Assembly: GCA_914767885.1 (NCBI GenBank)
Contig: CAJZBQ010000018.1
Location: 1,302,001-1,366,000 of the forward strand
DNA length: 64,000 bases
Source of the DNA: Blepharisma stoltei
Lineage: Eukaryota; Ciliophora; Heterotrichea; Heterotrichida; Blepharismidae
Reading direction: 5' to 3'
Shown here: piece after piece, positions 1 to 9,828 of the stretch
How positions within the stretch are numbered: position 1 is the stretch's first letter
How the letters are laid out: each line of letters opens with the position of its first letter
Notes under the pieces: generated by a model
What the model was told of the DNA's origin: nothing
The model's input: only the letters and a program-made list of their open reading frames with translations
Database searches by the model: none
Position numbers and translations under genes: made by a program

Positions 1-161
1 TATTCCTTGAGGGAAATCATAAATAAAAAATTTTCTTTTAATTTCGAAAAAAAAACCCTTTAATTAAAATATAACTAGAGTGCTAGCTTATTTAGTTATA
101 AGCCTTAAAACTCAATAAAATTATTTCATCAAGATAAATAATTTACAAATCTGTAAAATTA

Positions 162-491
162 TAACTCGCCCTTTAAATTGGAACAAAATATCATTAAATT
201 TTTATTTTAACCCACTTTAAATGGAGCAAAATGATTTTTTTCAATAGAAAAATTTTATAAGTAAAATACTAATTTTAAATAAAATTATGTTTGATCTAAT
301 AATGAAAAATGAAATTATAATATTATTTAAACAGTTTCACAGTGAATTTATTAACTTTCTTAATTAATTATTATAAAATAAATTAAAATCCTAAAATATT
401 ACGTTCAATTTTTTGCTTTTTAATTTTTTTTCATATTTTATTTTATAAAAAAAAATTAAATTGGACAGATTTTTCTTCCAATTTAAAGGAG
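162..491. mobile_element. Inverted-repeat element, CTTTAAATTGGA ends (IES-like)
   Basis: The left end reads TAACTCGCCCTTTAAATTGG and the right end is its imperfect inverse, CCAATTTAAAGGAGTAA. A matching TAA flanks both sides (162-164 and 492-494). The interior is AT-rich without an open frame. The ends are related to the larger element at 20866-24439, which has the same CTTTAAATTGGAACAAAA terminus. The rest of 1-536 is AT-rich with no gene that I can see. Confidence 0.6.
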
Positions 492-536
492 TAATAAAAA
501 TTTTAATTCTGATTTAAGTATAAGTTAACTTAAAGC

Positions 537-863
537 TTATTCTCTTGCTTGTCTAGTCTTCTCAAACTCTTGACTAATCTTTTCAAAGTTATCAGACTTT
601 TTGAGTTCCAAGATAACTTTGCAGACGTTTTTGTCTCCTCCTTCCTTATCTGTGGTCTCGATTCTTTGTGTTTCGAATTTCTTAATCGATCCATATCCAA
701 GAGAAACCAATCTGTCAGCAGCTTTTATCGCGCTAGTTATAGAATTGCCCATAGCATGGAAAGCGACGGTACCAAAAGCCTTGAGTTTTTCTTTGCCTTC
801 ATTAATGTAAACTCCTGGTCTGACTTTGGAGCTGACCTTTATGGTATTGTCTGAGCCTTCCAT
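537..863 (-). CDS. Alba-domain nucleic-acid-binding protein
   Basis: A 108-residue protein ending in TAA. From about residue 37 the segment MGNSITSAIKAADRLVSLGY, followed by GSIKKFETQR, fits the Alba fold core: a helix carrying paired small residues, then the Gly-Tyr-Gly turn and a beta strand. The C-terminal half (CKVILELKKS) matches the last Alba strand. Alba-superfamily proteins bind RNA or DNA and include RNase P/MRP subunits (Rpp20/Rpp25) and ciliate and protist RNA-binding proteins; I cannot say which subgroup this is. The start ATG at 863 is the only one before the domain. No intron or insert is needed. Its neighbours are an inverted-repeat element just downstream and a GC-rich island upstream. 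Confidence 0.7.
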   Translation of the reverse strand: MEGSDNTIKVSSKVRPGVYINEGKEKLKAFGTVAFHAMGNSITSAIKAADRLVSLGYGSIKKFETQRIETTDKEGGDKNVCKVILELKKSDNFEKISQEFEKTRQARE

Positions 864-889
864 ATGCTATTTATTACAAACCATTTATG

Positions 890-1400
890 GGTTAATTGTG
901 TAAAGTTTTTATGCATTAAGTTGGCGTGGCGATTTAGCCTTTTTCTTAACTTCTGTAGACAGAAGGTTTGGCGGGTGCCGGAGAACTGATTAAGAAGCTA
1001 GAAAGTGTGCTATGCTAAGTAGCCCTAGCTTACACCCAACCGGATTTTTTTTCTCGTAGGAAAATCGAACTTAAAACTGGAAAGGGGAAGTCAATAGTAC
1101 CTAGAAAAACCACTCTTTATTCTTGCAACTCACAGGCATAATACCAGGCTTGCGTCCTGGGATTTGAGTTTCTATATTGGTTGGCAAACGACTAAAATAT
1201 CGATTTTAGGTTTTGTGAAAGGAGACTCTCCTGAAGTGCAGCATCGTGGCACAAGTCCTCTGACTTCCAGTTAGCAGATGCAGATCTTTTCAGGAACGAG
1301 CAACACAGTAGGACTGTGCGGGACTTGCAAGAAAAAGTGGAGCCACATGAAGGAGCAGTGGCTTTAGACCCACAGGGACTTCTCTTATATGTAATTAATT
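890..1400. mobile_element. GC-richer island, retroposon-like
   Basis: This stretch is clearly less AT-rich than its surroundings and has no open frame. Base composition and length resemble the islands at 11225-11460, 13569-13892, 20540-20865, 31303-31625, 43381-43853 and 44241-44724, several of which split genes and are flanked by direct repeats. I could not define its ends or a repeat here. It could instead be a structured non-coding RNA gene. I see nothing else between 1400 and 1620. Confidence 0.35.
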
Positions 1401-1623
1401 TTAGCTCTTAAATGTTTAAGAAGAAAAGCTAAAACTAAAGAAATATGCCCAGATTAAAACTATCATATAACTATGCTATTAAAATATAATAAATAAGTTT
1501 GCAGTAACTCTTTTAGATAAGCTAAGCTAGAATAGAGCGAAAAAACTAAAATTGCACCAAAGAGCTAAAATAAAGTTAGAAAGAAGAAAGAGCTATAAAG
1601 AATTTACTTCAAAATCAAATGTA

Positions 1624-1800
1624 TTAGAACGCATCATAAATAATAATTAATTTTTTTCCCAGCCTGGTTTGTCACATTTTTTTAGAAATCTCCAGATCTC
1701 AAATCGAAAATTCCTTAATTTTTTTCATCATTTGAGCTTTATAAAGTAATAACCTATCAATTTCGTTCACTTTTGCAAATTTTAGCAATCTATTGACCAT
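1624..1800 (-). CDS. Possible small protein (unknown)
   Basis: With TGA read as Trp, a frame of 58 codons runs from an ATG at 1800 to TAA at 1624. It contains two TGA codons, is rich in Lys/Leu, and would form an amphipathic helix (KFAKVNEIDRLLLYKAQMMK). It has no recognisable domain. The frame may be fortuitous, or it may be the end of a gene whose 5' part is interrupted, since another short ATG frame begins just upstream. Low confidence. Confidence 0.22.
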
Positions 1801-1922
1801 TCGAGAAATTCTTTATTTCATCTGATTCCTCCATTTAATAAGAATTCTATACTTTGCCGATTGGCGAATTTATAATCTCATACATAATAATCTCCAGCAG
1901 CTTCCCTCCAATAGTATATTAA

Positions 1923-3504
1923 ATGGATACAGAAGGAAGTATCTCCACCATTAAGGCTCTATATATTAGAGATTCTGAAGTCCGGCAAGTAGAAGTAATT
2001 ATTATTTAGTTTATACCCATTTAAATTACTATAACTCTATTATTTATCTGGTATTTTATCTATACAAAAAGCGCATTTCAAAATCAATTTTCCAATCACT
2101 ATAAGTCCCAATAAATCTTTTCTTTCTATGTGTCAAGGTTTGCTTCAGAGTTCAAGTGACACAAATCAGAATTTATTTCGCACAAAATACGAAAAGACAA
2201 TAATCCGCTTGGCTGTAGAATGCCCACTGCTTGACATTAGGTCTGCAAGTGAAGAGTTTCTTCAAGCCAACCGAATAGTAAAAATAAATCAGAGTTACGA
2301 TCCAAGAATTGTTGAAGCGATAAGTGCTTTCATTCCCGCCTATGACGTCAAACCTCTCAATGGCCAGGGGACTTGTAGGTCTGACGAAGAAAAGTCTCTT
2401 TATCTCTCCACTATCCAAGAACTTTTCTTCACCTTTGGCCGTGTTGGGCATATTGATAGGATAATGGGAGCGTTTCCTGAGTATATGCAAAATCATTTTG
2501 ACTTAATTAAAGAACTTTTATTTGAAAGCGGGCCTTTGCAGGTTGACTGAAGGATTTATATCGCTTATATGGCATCTGCAGCACACAAGTGTGACTACTT
2601 AATGAGCGCTTGTGAGGAGCAAGGGAAATTATATGGAAGCAAAGCGAGTTGATTTACTTCTCAAGGATTCTCAGAAATTCCAGGAAAAATAAGGGATCTG
2701 GGAACAGTTAATATAAAGCTTGCCCACAGGCCGTGAGATTTAGATGAAAATGATATACAGTCTTTATTAGGGAACTGACAGATTTCAGAGCTGTGCCATG
2801 CACTTGTGATTTTATGCGTTTTTCACTCGTTGAGCAGCCTGGCACTAGGATTAGGAATATGCCCAGAATATGATTTAATAAGACATAATAGAAGAGCGTC
2901 AGTAAGTGATGAATTGGGAGAAGATGAAGACGATTATGATAGAACAGCAGGTGGATACTTAACATATATCCATTATGACATCATAGCCCATAGAAGACCA
3001 GTTAGGCCGAGTGATTTCAATTGAAATGACCAAGGCTTCAACATTATTGAAAAGTGTTTGCCTGGGATTGCAGAAAAATTAATGAACCGAATAAGATATA
3101 TCCTAAAACAAATAAACATGAGATTAATCCGATATTTTTTAAATAAATTTAATAATAAATTAAAATAATTTACATTTGTAATGACTTTCGACTCAATGGG
3201 AGGGGAAGAAGGGCAAAACACTGCAAATCTGAGGAGAGCAATATGGATGTATACACAAAGAGTCTATGGACTGGAATATGATGACTATGACTATGGAAAT
3301 GTCAATGGGCACATAAAAAGGCAAACCAAAACATATATAAAGGAAGTAGCTTGTGTTCCGCATCGGGTCACAAGACGCCATATAGACCTTTTGGATATGA
3401 AATTGGTCAGTGAAGACATAATCCATATAAACTTCCTTGTATGTGAAGCAAGACTTGAGACTGAGCTTATATACACAACTAATGCAGTTCAAGCATTCAT
3501 TTAA
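1923..3504 (+). CDS. Sestrin
   Basis: Sestrins are leucine- and stress-responsive regulators that inhibit TORC1 through GATOR2; their N-terminal fold is alkyl-hydroperoxidase-like. Here WRIYIAYMASAAHKCDYL, LAHRPWDL, the helix ending in HSLSSLALGLGI and the C-terminal WMYTQRVYGLEYDDYDYG are signature sestrin blocks. Six or more TGA codons fall on Trp positions. A 15-nt intron (1995-2009) follows codon 24. A 72-bp TA-bounded IES (3099-3170) must be removed to give RYTFVMTFDSMGG, which restores the frame before the C-terminal domain. A second frame break between 2014 and 2101 needs removal of 49 or 88 bp. The product is then about 468-481 residues, close to animal sestrins. The start ATG at 1923 is inferred from the intron and the coding quality of the first exon. 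Confidence 0.88.
2014..2101 (+). other. Candidate short IES in the sestrin gene (49 or 88 bp)
   Basis: After the 15-nt intron the frame meets a TAA (2022-2024). Joining the TA at 2014 either to the TA at 2063 (removing 49 bp) or to the TA at 2102 (removing 88 bp) restores the downstream frame. The 88-bp solution gives EFISPNKSF and reads more naturally. The sequence alone does not decide between them. Confidence 0.45.
3099..3170 (+). other. 72-bp TA-bounded IES in the sestrin gene
   Basis: The insert starts at the second TA of AGATATA and ends before TACATTTG. Removal joins AGATA to TACATTTGTA and gives R-Y-T-F-V-M-T-F in frame, matching the sestrin region before the final domain. It contains stops and is almost pure A+T. 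The length equals that of two other IESs in this window. Confidence 0.8.
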
Positions 3505-3567
3505 TTAATAATCAACTAAAAGTAAATTTAATGTAAATCATGCCTATATTAATTTCAGCATTTTTAT

Positions 3568-3955
3568 TAACTCCCCCCCCCCTCCGTGAGCGAACAAAAA
3601 CCATTAGAAAAATCGCCATTTTTTGACCAAAAAACCCACCCTCCGTGAGTGAACAAAAATTTTTTTAATAGAAAAAATTTTAATGGAAAAAAAATTTTGA
3701 TATATAAGTGATAATTAGTATAATGAAATCTAGAGCTAATTCTGTTTAATTTTAAACAAATTGCGTTTTAAAACATAAATTTTGCAAATTAAATTAATAT
3801 TTGCTTCCCAATTTTTGCAAATTAGGATTTTTTTTAAATTTCGAAAAAAATATTTTTTATAAAATTTATATATAAATTTTTTTTAAAAAAAAAAATTAAC
3901 CCCCCTCCGTGAGCGAACAAAATTTTTTTGTTCGCTCACGGAGGGGGGGGGGGAG
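3568..3955 (+). mobile_element. CTCC-type MITE, family A
   Basis: About 390 bp flanked by TAA on both sides. The left end has a C-tract, then CTCCGTGAGCGAACAAAA, and a second direct copy about 70 bp in. The right end is a hairpin of the same motif around a T-run. The middle is AT-rich and shared with seven other near-full copies in the window. It lies between the sestrin gene and the 4096-4572 gene and has no coding capacity. Confidence 0.88.
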
Positions 3956-4095
3956 TAAGGAATATCCTTTATACTCTTATAAAGCTCAGCTGTTTCATAT
4001 TCCATGAACTGATAATCTTAATCACTTTTAATTAAAATTAAGTCAAGCTATTACTGTGTAATAACTCGAGCAAACAGTTTTATTAACTTATTTAT

Positions 4096-4572
4096 CTATC
4101 CAAATAGCTTGTAATAAACAATTCCAGCTTGAGTCCCTGCATCATAATATAGACCATTAGACAGCGAAGTAAAAAGAGTCTTGATTGCAGTATTATAAAA
4201 CGAGAAATTCGTGAAGACAATGATAAAAATGGCATCAAGCCCTTCACCTGTTGTTAGCATTGCTTGGAGGGTTAGAACTGTATTTTCAAAGTTGCAAGTC
4301 CTGCAGAAAGACACCAATTCGTTGACTGTAGATTTAAAAATATGAAGAAGAGTTGAAAAATCTTGATATCCGGCAATGGCATTTTCGAAAGTGGTGATTT
4401 GTGTTACGAGATAAGGATAAGCAGTAATGCAAGGGATTTCCAATGTAGAAGTTGAATTCACACCATGTGCAAAGCCAGAAATAAAGCTGCCAATGTTGCT
4501 TTCAGTTAAGACTGTAGCAGAAGAGGAGTAGAATAAGGATAGGAGAAGTAAAAATGAAAGAGGTCTTGACAT
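4096..4572 (-). CDS. Secreted protein of unknown function
   Basis: A 158-residue protein with a clear signal peptide (MSRPLSFLLLLSLFYSSSAT). A cysteine-containing mature chain follows (cysteines in EIPCITAYP and SFCRTCNF), with a largely hydrophobic helical C-terminal half. No family is recognised, but the layout resembles small secreted ciliate proteins with a few conserved cysteines. It ends in TAG. No intron or insert is needed. Because of the signal peptide it probably enters the secretory pathway, possibly a cortical granule or the extracellular space. Confidence 0.6.
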   Translation of the reverse strand: MSRPLSFLLLLSLFYSSSATVLTESNIGSFISGFAHGVNSTSTLEIPCITAYPYLVTQITTFENAIAGYQDFSTLLHIFKSTVNELVSFCRTCNFENTVLTLQAMLTTGEGLDAIFIIVFTNFSFYNTAIKTLFTSLSNGLYYDAGTQAGIVYYKLFG

Positions 4573-5058
4573 TTATTTTTATAAATTCAAGTATAAGAAT
4601 TCTAATCAAACTGAAAATTTATTTCTCTTTTATGCTGAGCTTAAAAACAACGGTGCAGGTGCAATAATTATCTATTCTTAATAGTGTGCATTTCATCAAA
4701 GAAAATTTTTAAATAGTGTACCATTTGGTCAATTTAACGATTTTTTGGGCCAAATGTCTCACTATCAAAATGCTTCAAACAAATTTTGCCTAGGAAATGT
4801 GATACACATTTGGCATGGAGCCTAAAAACAAATATTTAATATAAGAATTAAAAATATTAACTGGAATTTTTTTTGATTTCATAGGTATTATACAGTGAGT
4901 ATAATATAAAAATGCAGCTAATTAGCTTCATATTGTGATATAAATCTTTTTTTCTCATCTAAGCTCTATAATTTTCTGCAGTTATTTCTGAGATATTTGA
5001 ATTTAAATCTGGTGAAAAAAATAAAACCAGTTTTAAGTTTTGGGCAGCAAAAATAAAC
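4573..5058. other. Intergenic, no gene seen
   Basis: AT-rich. Around 4690-4815 there are loose inverted copies of a CCATTTGG/CCAAATG motif and the phrase GTGTGCATTTCAYCAAAG, which recurs at 10888. This may be a decayed small hairpin element. No open frame. Confidence 0.4.
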
Positions 5059-5780
5059 TAACTCCCCCCATTTTTGATCGAACGGCTCGCCATCGTTCGA
5101 TCAAGGATGGGGGATAAAAAAAAATTATTTGGAAAAAAATTTTATATATAAAATAAAAAAATAATTTGTTTTTTATATACTTTTGAATAAGAGTGTTAAG
5201 AGTATTTTAATAATTATTTTTACAGCAAAAAATTGAATTAATTTCATAAAAATACCAAGTTTTAATATTTTAAATTTTTGGTTATCCCTTTAAAACTGTA
5301 TAAATTTTAATTTGCTCATTATTGAATTAAAATTATAAATTTTAAAGAATCTCTATTTTTTAGATTATTGAGTTTTTAAGCCCAGGTTGATGACTAAAGC
5401 ACTTGGATGGTTGATCTCGTATCTTCATATCGTCTCAAAGCCTCTAATAACAACTTCATTAGGCACATCTTCCCAATTTTTGATAACAATCGTTAGTTGC
5501 TTGTTTTTGAACATTGCAACCTGCATATGGAATCTTTTCCACGTGTGAAAAGATGATTCCACATGTGAAGCCCTTTTGATTTCACATGCGGAATTATCTT
5601 TTTGCATATGAAAGATTCCACATGTAGGTTGCAATGTTCAAAAACAAGCAACTGACGATAATATATTATATATATATATATATAATTTGCATGATATGAA
5701 GATCGTTCGATCAAGGGTGGGGTTAATTTTCTCAAATTTTAGGAATTTTTACAGTAAATAGTTCGTCAAGGATGGAGGAG
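5059..5780. mobile_element. CTCC-type element with GATCGAACG ends
   Basis: The left terminus TAACTCCCCCCATTTTTGAT and the right terminus CAAGGATGGAGGAGTAA are imperfect inverses, with TAA on both sides (5059-5061 and 5781-5783). An internal palindrome of the end motif (GATCGAACG...CGTTCGATC) lies at 5078-5104. A separate hairpin element sits inside at about 5490-5655. There is no coding frame of note. It lies directly upstream of the gene starting at 5893. Confidence 0.72.
5490..5655. mobile_element. CACATGTG hairpin element (nested)
   Basis: The arms GTTGCTTGTTTTTGAACATT and the inverse AATGTTCAAAAACAAGCAAC enclose several CCACATGTGAAG / CCACGTGTG motifs in both orientations. The motif TCCACATGTGAAGCC is shared with the element at 10305-10482, and CCACGTGTG with 7268-7433. 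Almost the whole unit can fold on itself. It lies within 5059-5780. Confidence 0.7.
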
Positions 5781-5892
5781 TAAGACTAAATTCTCAAAAT
5801 TTTCAGTTATTTTTGAGTTGCTATATATTATAGTAGCTTTTATTTCGTTCATACCTCTAATTAATGAAAGTTTCAATCATTATATATTTAAA

Positions 5893-6576
5893 ATGAACAG
5901 ATCGATTTTCGTAGGAGATTCAGGTTTGATGTCACCACGCCACCTAAAATCTCCTAAAGCATCCCCAAAAAGCCAACCAAAGCACCGGCATTCCTTATCT
6001 GCTGGAAGTAACATCCCCAAATTAATCAGTCTGAAAAATCTCAATCAAGAGAGATCAATTTTAAAAAACAATTCACAAAGCCGAGACACCAGCCCTGAAA
6101 TAATTCAGTCAAAACTTGCTTCTGTAACTGAGCAATGGACACAAATGAAATCAGGAATATCGGCACAGCCACAAGCAGAAAAACTTAGACTAAATAGAAA
6201 TATAAGTCGGACCCACTCAGCTGAAAGATTTCAAAATGATCACTCACAAGAGCTCTTAAAAATGGCCCTGAAAGCATCATCTATACTTCAAAGAGAAAAC
6301 TGCTGCAAAAGTTTAGAAAATTCAAGTATTAAGGAAACGCAAGACACTGATTGCTCTATGCATCAGGAAGAAAAATATTTAGCATTTTTGCCTGTTCCTT
6401 GCGCTATAGAAGCACCACGGACAACAACAAATAAAGCAAAGCCATCTCTTGTGATGGATAATAAAAATAGGAAGCCTCCAAGACTGTTAAAAAAATCTCC
6501 GGAAAACCCAGCTAAATCTTTTGAAAACTGCTATAAAATGTTTTCCGAAACATACAAAAAAGTCAATGTTTCATAA
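5893..6576 (+). CDS. Unknown basic, disordered protein
   Basis: I take the ATG at 5893 (MNRSIFVGDSGLMSPRHLKS) because the 25 codons before it are hydrophobic, AT-rich and lie against the end of an inverted-repeat element. The product is 227 residues, rich in Ser, Lys and Asn, with many SP/KSP sites (SPRHLKSPKASPKSQPKHRH) typical of phosphorylated disordered proteins. No domain, membrane segment or signal peptide is seen. It ends in TAA. The following small CaaX gene is on the same strand. No function can be assigned. Confidence 0.6.
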   Translation: MNRSIFVGDSGLMSPRHLKSPKASPKSQPKHRHSLSAGSNIPKLISLKNLNQERSILKNNSQSRDTSPEIIQSKLASVTEQWTQMKSGISAQPQAEKLRLNRNISRTHSAERFQNDHSQELLKMALKASSILQRENCCKSLENSSIKETQDTDCSMHQEEKYLAFLPVPCAIEAPRTTTNKAKPSLVMDNKNRKPPRLLKKSPENPAKSFENCYKMFSETYKKVNVS

Positions 6577-6816
6577 TTTTTTGCCAATTTTGTAATTTAA
6601 TTTCTTCGATTAATTTTAATTCAAATTTTTAATTTAAAATTTATAAATTTTCTTATATAATTTCAAATTTATATAATTTAATTTGATAACTCACTGAATT
6701 CAAGTTGCTAAAGTCAGTTTATTGATAATCTTTTGCATATTATAGTTGAAGAGATTGACGAGTTTGCCATTTTAACTTAACTAAATCAAAACTTCAGTCA
6801 TAAATTATAAATTGAA

Positions 6817-7086
6817 ATGGAAGAAAGGGAAGAAAGTGTTTCATTTAGAGAAAGAAAAAGTATTTCACATTTAGAGCTTGAGCTGATTTTAAAGCAAAAA
6901 ATGAAAGAACTTCAAACACTTCAAGCAGAGCTTCAAAGATCTGAACAATGCTCATCGCCTGAAGTCGTCATAAAAAAGTAATTTCCAAGAAGTATAATAG
7001 AAAATATCTCATTTAAGATGGATTCCGATCCTTTAATATCCAAAAAGCACAAGTCAGGTGGCAAATGCGAATGCAGAGTATTTTAA
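6817..7086 (+). CDS. Small coiled-coil protein with C-terminal CaaX-like box
   Basis: The first exon (6817-6977) encodes an acidic and basic heptad-like helix including ELELILKQKMKELQTLQAEL. A 15-nt intron, GTAATTTCCAAGAAG (6978-6992), contains an in-frame stop. The second exon ends KCECRVF and TAA. The last four residues, CRVF, fit a prenylation CaaX box (C-x-x-F favours geranylgeranylation). The gene at 15260-16777 also ends in a CaaX-like CMVM and has a similar LRAELKRSEQ helix, so the two may be distant relatives. About 84 residues. It is too short to classify further. Confidence 0.55.
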
Positions 7087-7234
7087 GCTGTGCAATTAAT
7101 TTTATTTAATTTCCAAAATTTCTTAAGATTTTATATAAATAAATTAATAAATTTGGCAAGAATGTGTATGAGGAAAAGTCCCCCAATTAAGCCCCGCAAG
7201 AGAGATATACTCTGATTCTTTCCAACATGGAGAA

Positions 7235-8390
7235 TTATATAGGGTATCCAAAAATTCTGCAGACTCATATTGTTCGGTACACAAATTGTGTACTGGAATC
7301 CACAGGTGGAAATTTTTCCACGTGTGGAGCCAAAATTCCGCAATTGAAATGCTCCATATGCTGAATTTGGCTCCACACGTAAAAATTTCCCACGTGTGAA
7401 GTCCGTGCACAATTTGTGTATCGGAGCATACAATATTAGGATTGGAGTCATTTTCCCCCTAACCATTTTATTGCACAAGGTTTCCCAGTTTTCTACATCT
7501 CTTACAACTGTATCATCAAGTTTTATTCACTTTGAACTATCTAAGTTTCATACAAACGCAAAATAATGGCCAAGTGAAAAGCATATAAATCCTCTCAAAA
7601 TATATCTGGTCTGAATTTCTCTGTTTTGCCCGGTAATCGTAAACACATGCGAAAGATCAAGAACAGGGGATAAATGGAGCAAAAAGTCTTCAATCCCTTG
7701 GCTTGTTAACTCATTTCAAATGAGAGAAATCGCAAGCACTTTAGGAGCTTCAATCAACAATTTATTAGAATTCATGAGATGCCCACATTTATTACAATTA
7801 GTTTCTTTGGCCTTAACACATTTCAATAATGCTTCTTCTCATTCATTTCTAATAAGGCATTCTCTAAGTTCTTCAACGTAGACTCTTAAAATCATATCTT
7901 GCGTCGGATTTTCAATTTCTGTATCATCATTGCATGAGCAGCTCCATGCATCACAAGCTTGGTATCCAAATACTTTATGCGCTAGGCATAAAGGAGTGCA
8001 AGGGCTATCGTTAGCTAATTCTTGAGCAGTCGCACTTTGGCTTTCACCTTCTTGGAAGTCGATCCCTTCTCTATGCAAATATTTTAAGATTTCTTCAAAT
8101 GCTTCTGTTGCGCATCCCATCTGGTTTATTAGTAATCTATGAAAAGTAACTGAATCAAGACATTTTCTAATAATTTTTGATGTTAACTCACTGATGTCAG
8201 GGACTGAGTTTAGATAGAGCAAATCACGAAGTTCGCATTTTAAACAAATTGTGCCTGCTGGGTGTTCATGTTCTGGCTCTGCCTGATAAGCATTTACAAA
8301 GGAGGGCAAATGAATTAAAGCTTGAAGGACAACATTTATATAGCAGCTATAGCTTCCAATGGGATTTTCGATGCCTGTAAACTTTTCCAT
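7235..8390 (-). CDS. Ubiquitin carboxyl-terminal hydrolase, USP53/54-like
   Basis: A C19-family deubiquitinase. The Cys box is GSYSCYINVVLQALIHLPSF (Cys about residue 16). The His box is GHYFAFVWNLDSSKWIKLDD (His about 275). A CxxC pair (CLKCELRDLL) follows the Cys box. The absence of the usual GNTCYMNS wording and the CxxCxL segment resemble the USP53/54 and plant DUF629 group, some members of which are inactive. Several TGA-Trp codons occur. A 166-bp hairpin IES (7268-7433) interrupts the last codons. Its removal gives TPILIWVCRIFGYPI and TAA, a C-terminus of the usual type. The product is 329 residues. The start ATG at 8390 immediately precedes the catalytic box. Deubiquitinase activity is not certain. 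Confidence 0.82.
7268..7433. mobile_element. CACGTGTG hairpin IES in the USP gene
   Basis: A TA lies at both ends (7268-7269 and 7434-7435), with imperfect inverted ends containing TACACAAATTGTG. Internal CCACGTGTG and CCACACGTA motifs are arranged as a palindrome. Removal of 166 bp leaves the USP frame intact (330 codons including stop). The frame also happens to stay open through the element, so the IES call rests on the hairpin ends and the C-terminal fit. Confidence 0.65.
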
Positions 8391-8493
8391 TGTTTTAGTA
8401 TATATCGGATTATTATTTTGGTATCTATAAATAATTGTGTATTAAAATGCTACTTTAAGTTAGGTGAATCAAGAGCTATAAAGAAATTATTAC

Positions 8494-9828
8494 TTAAGAA
8501 AGAACCGGCTTGTATCTTGGCTGGTCTTTGATGATCCAAACGTAATCTATTTCAGTTAGCGCAACAGCACTGAACTGCTCCCAGAATAAATGGGTTTGGT
8601 TATAAACAGTCAGCCTGCCATAGCCATAATCATTACTCAAATACCTTGCCCAAGGCTGAGGAGTTGTAGAAGCTGGATCATTATGCCCATGATTGTTTCC
8701 TGCATTTCCACTGACAATGTATATAGGAGCGTTAGGGTTTATGTGGATATTTTGTCCATCATATTGGCTTGGTATTGTTTGGTTTTTATATATAGCAGCA
8801 TCTCTTTCATAATTGTGCAAATGAGCTTGCAGTGCAAGATCAACACTGTTATTATACCATAAATCTTCAAGAATAGGCTTAATAACAGCTGGCTGCTCTC
8901 CACAATCGGTTTGACTTCCTTCTTCAAACCAGTCTTGAGAACAATAAAGAGGGTGATGAGCTAATACAATAATCCATGGTCTTATACTTCTTTGACTATT
9001 GGCTATGGCTAAATCGTTAGCTAGTCATTGAGTTTGAAGATCAGCACTTGCTTGGGATGTGTTCTTGAAATAAGGGTTCGTATTATACATTATAAAGTGC
9101 GCTGGCCCAAGATTAAAAGAGTAAAAAAAGCTTGTTCCTTGATTTACTCCATTATTTGGCATATTGAACCTGTTTATATATTGAGTGAAGTTATCAGCTT
9201 TTTCATGATTTCCAGGGACTGTCATGTAAGGATAAGTAGCAGCTATGGGTTGAATCATGTTTAAGTAGTCGTCTCCTACCTTTCCGTCTTCATCGTCTAA
9301 GTCATAGGCAATATCACCCATGTGCAGAATTCCTAAATAATCTCTTGTGAGCGTTTCTTCGCCAAGCAAGTGCTTTGTATATTGTCCAATAGGACCAGTG
9401 CCCCAGTCTCCAAAAACAATAAGAGTAAAAGAATTATTCACGTCTCTAAACGTTTGGCTTGTATCTGGAGTTCTTCCATTGAATAAGTAAGTTTTGCTTC
9501 ATGACCCTAAGTTACTGACTTTATACTCATACCAACATTCTGGCAATAGGTTTTCAAAGACAGTTGTATGAATGTACTGATTCTGCCAAAAGTGAGGGCC
9601 TTCTTGGAATTTCTTGGTGTCTCCTCCGATATAGGTGAAGTTGGAGGGTGATGGGACATTTCCGCATAAGATGGGCCGATAAGCTGCATGTGGCGGAGCA
9701 TTTAAGTAAGTGACCCAAGTAGCTCTCATTTGATTTATTTCTTCTGTCCACGAAAGATGAATTTGCTCTGGGTGGACATACCCTGCTATAGCGATTCCGA
9801 AACCAATAATCAATACCAGAAGTTGCAT
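8494..9828 (-). CDS. Purple acid phosphatase (copy 1, uninterrupted)
   Basis: A secreted or lysosomal metallophosphatase of 444 residues. The signal peptide is MQLLVLIIGFGIAIAGY, which is why I start at 9828 rather than 16 codons upstream. The N-terminal fibronectin-like domain contains VHPEQIHLSWTEE. The dinuclear-metal motifs are GDWG (about 140), GDIAYD (about 171), GNHE (about 206), LAHHPLYC and AHLHNYERD. TGA encodes Trp at two places; at 9025-9027 the paralogue has TGG. No intron or insert. It ends in TAA, and the USP gene follows about 100 bp downstream on the same strand. It is a tandem duplicate of 11817-14383, and the coding length (1335 nt) is identical after IES removal from that copy. 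Confidence 0.93.

Noticed and set aside
549-854. Opposite-strand frame over the Alba gene
   Set aside because: A shadow of the coding strand; the minus-strand protein shows a recognisable fold.
890-1400. rRNA or snRNA gene in the GC-richer island
   Set aside because: No recognisable conserved rRNA or U-snRNA segment; composition alone does not support an RNA gene.
7131-7478. USP C-terminus extending through the hairpin element
   Set aside because: The frame is open through the element, but the resulting tail is element-derived and unlike USP ends; excision gives a normal short C-terminus.
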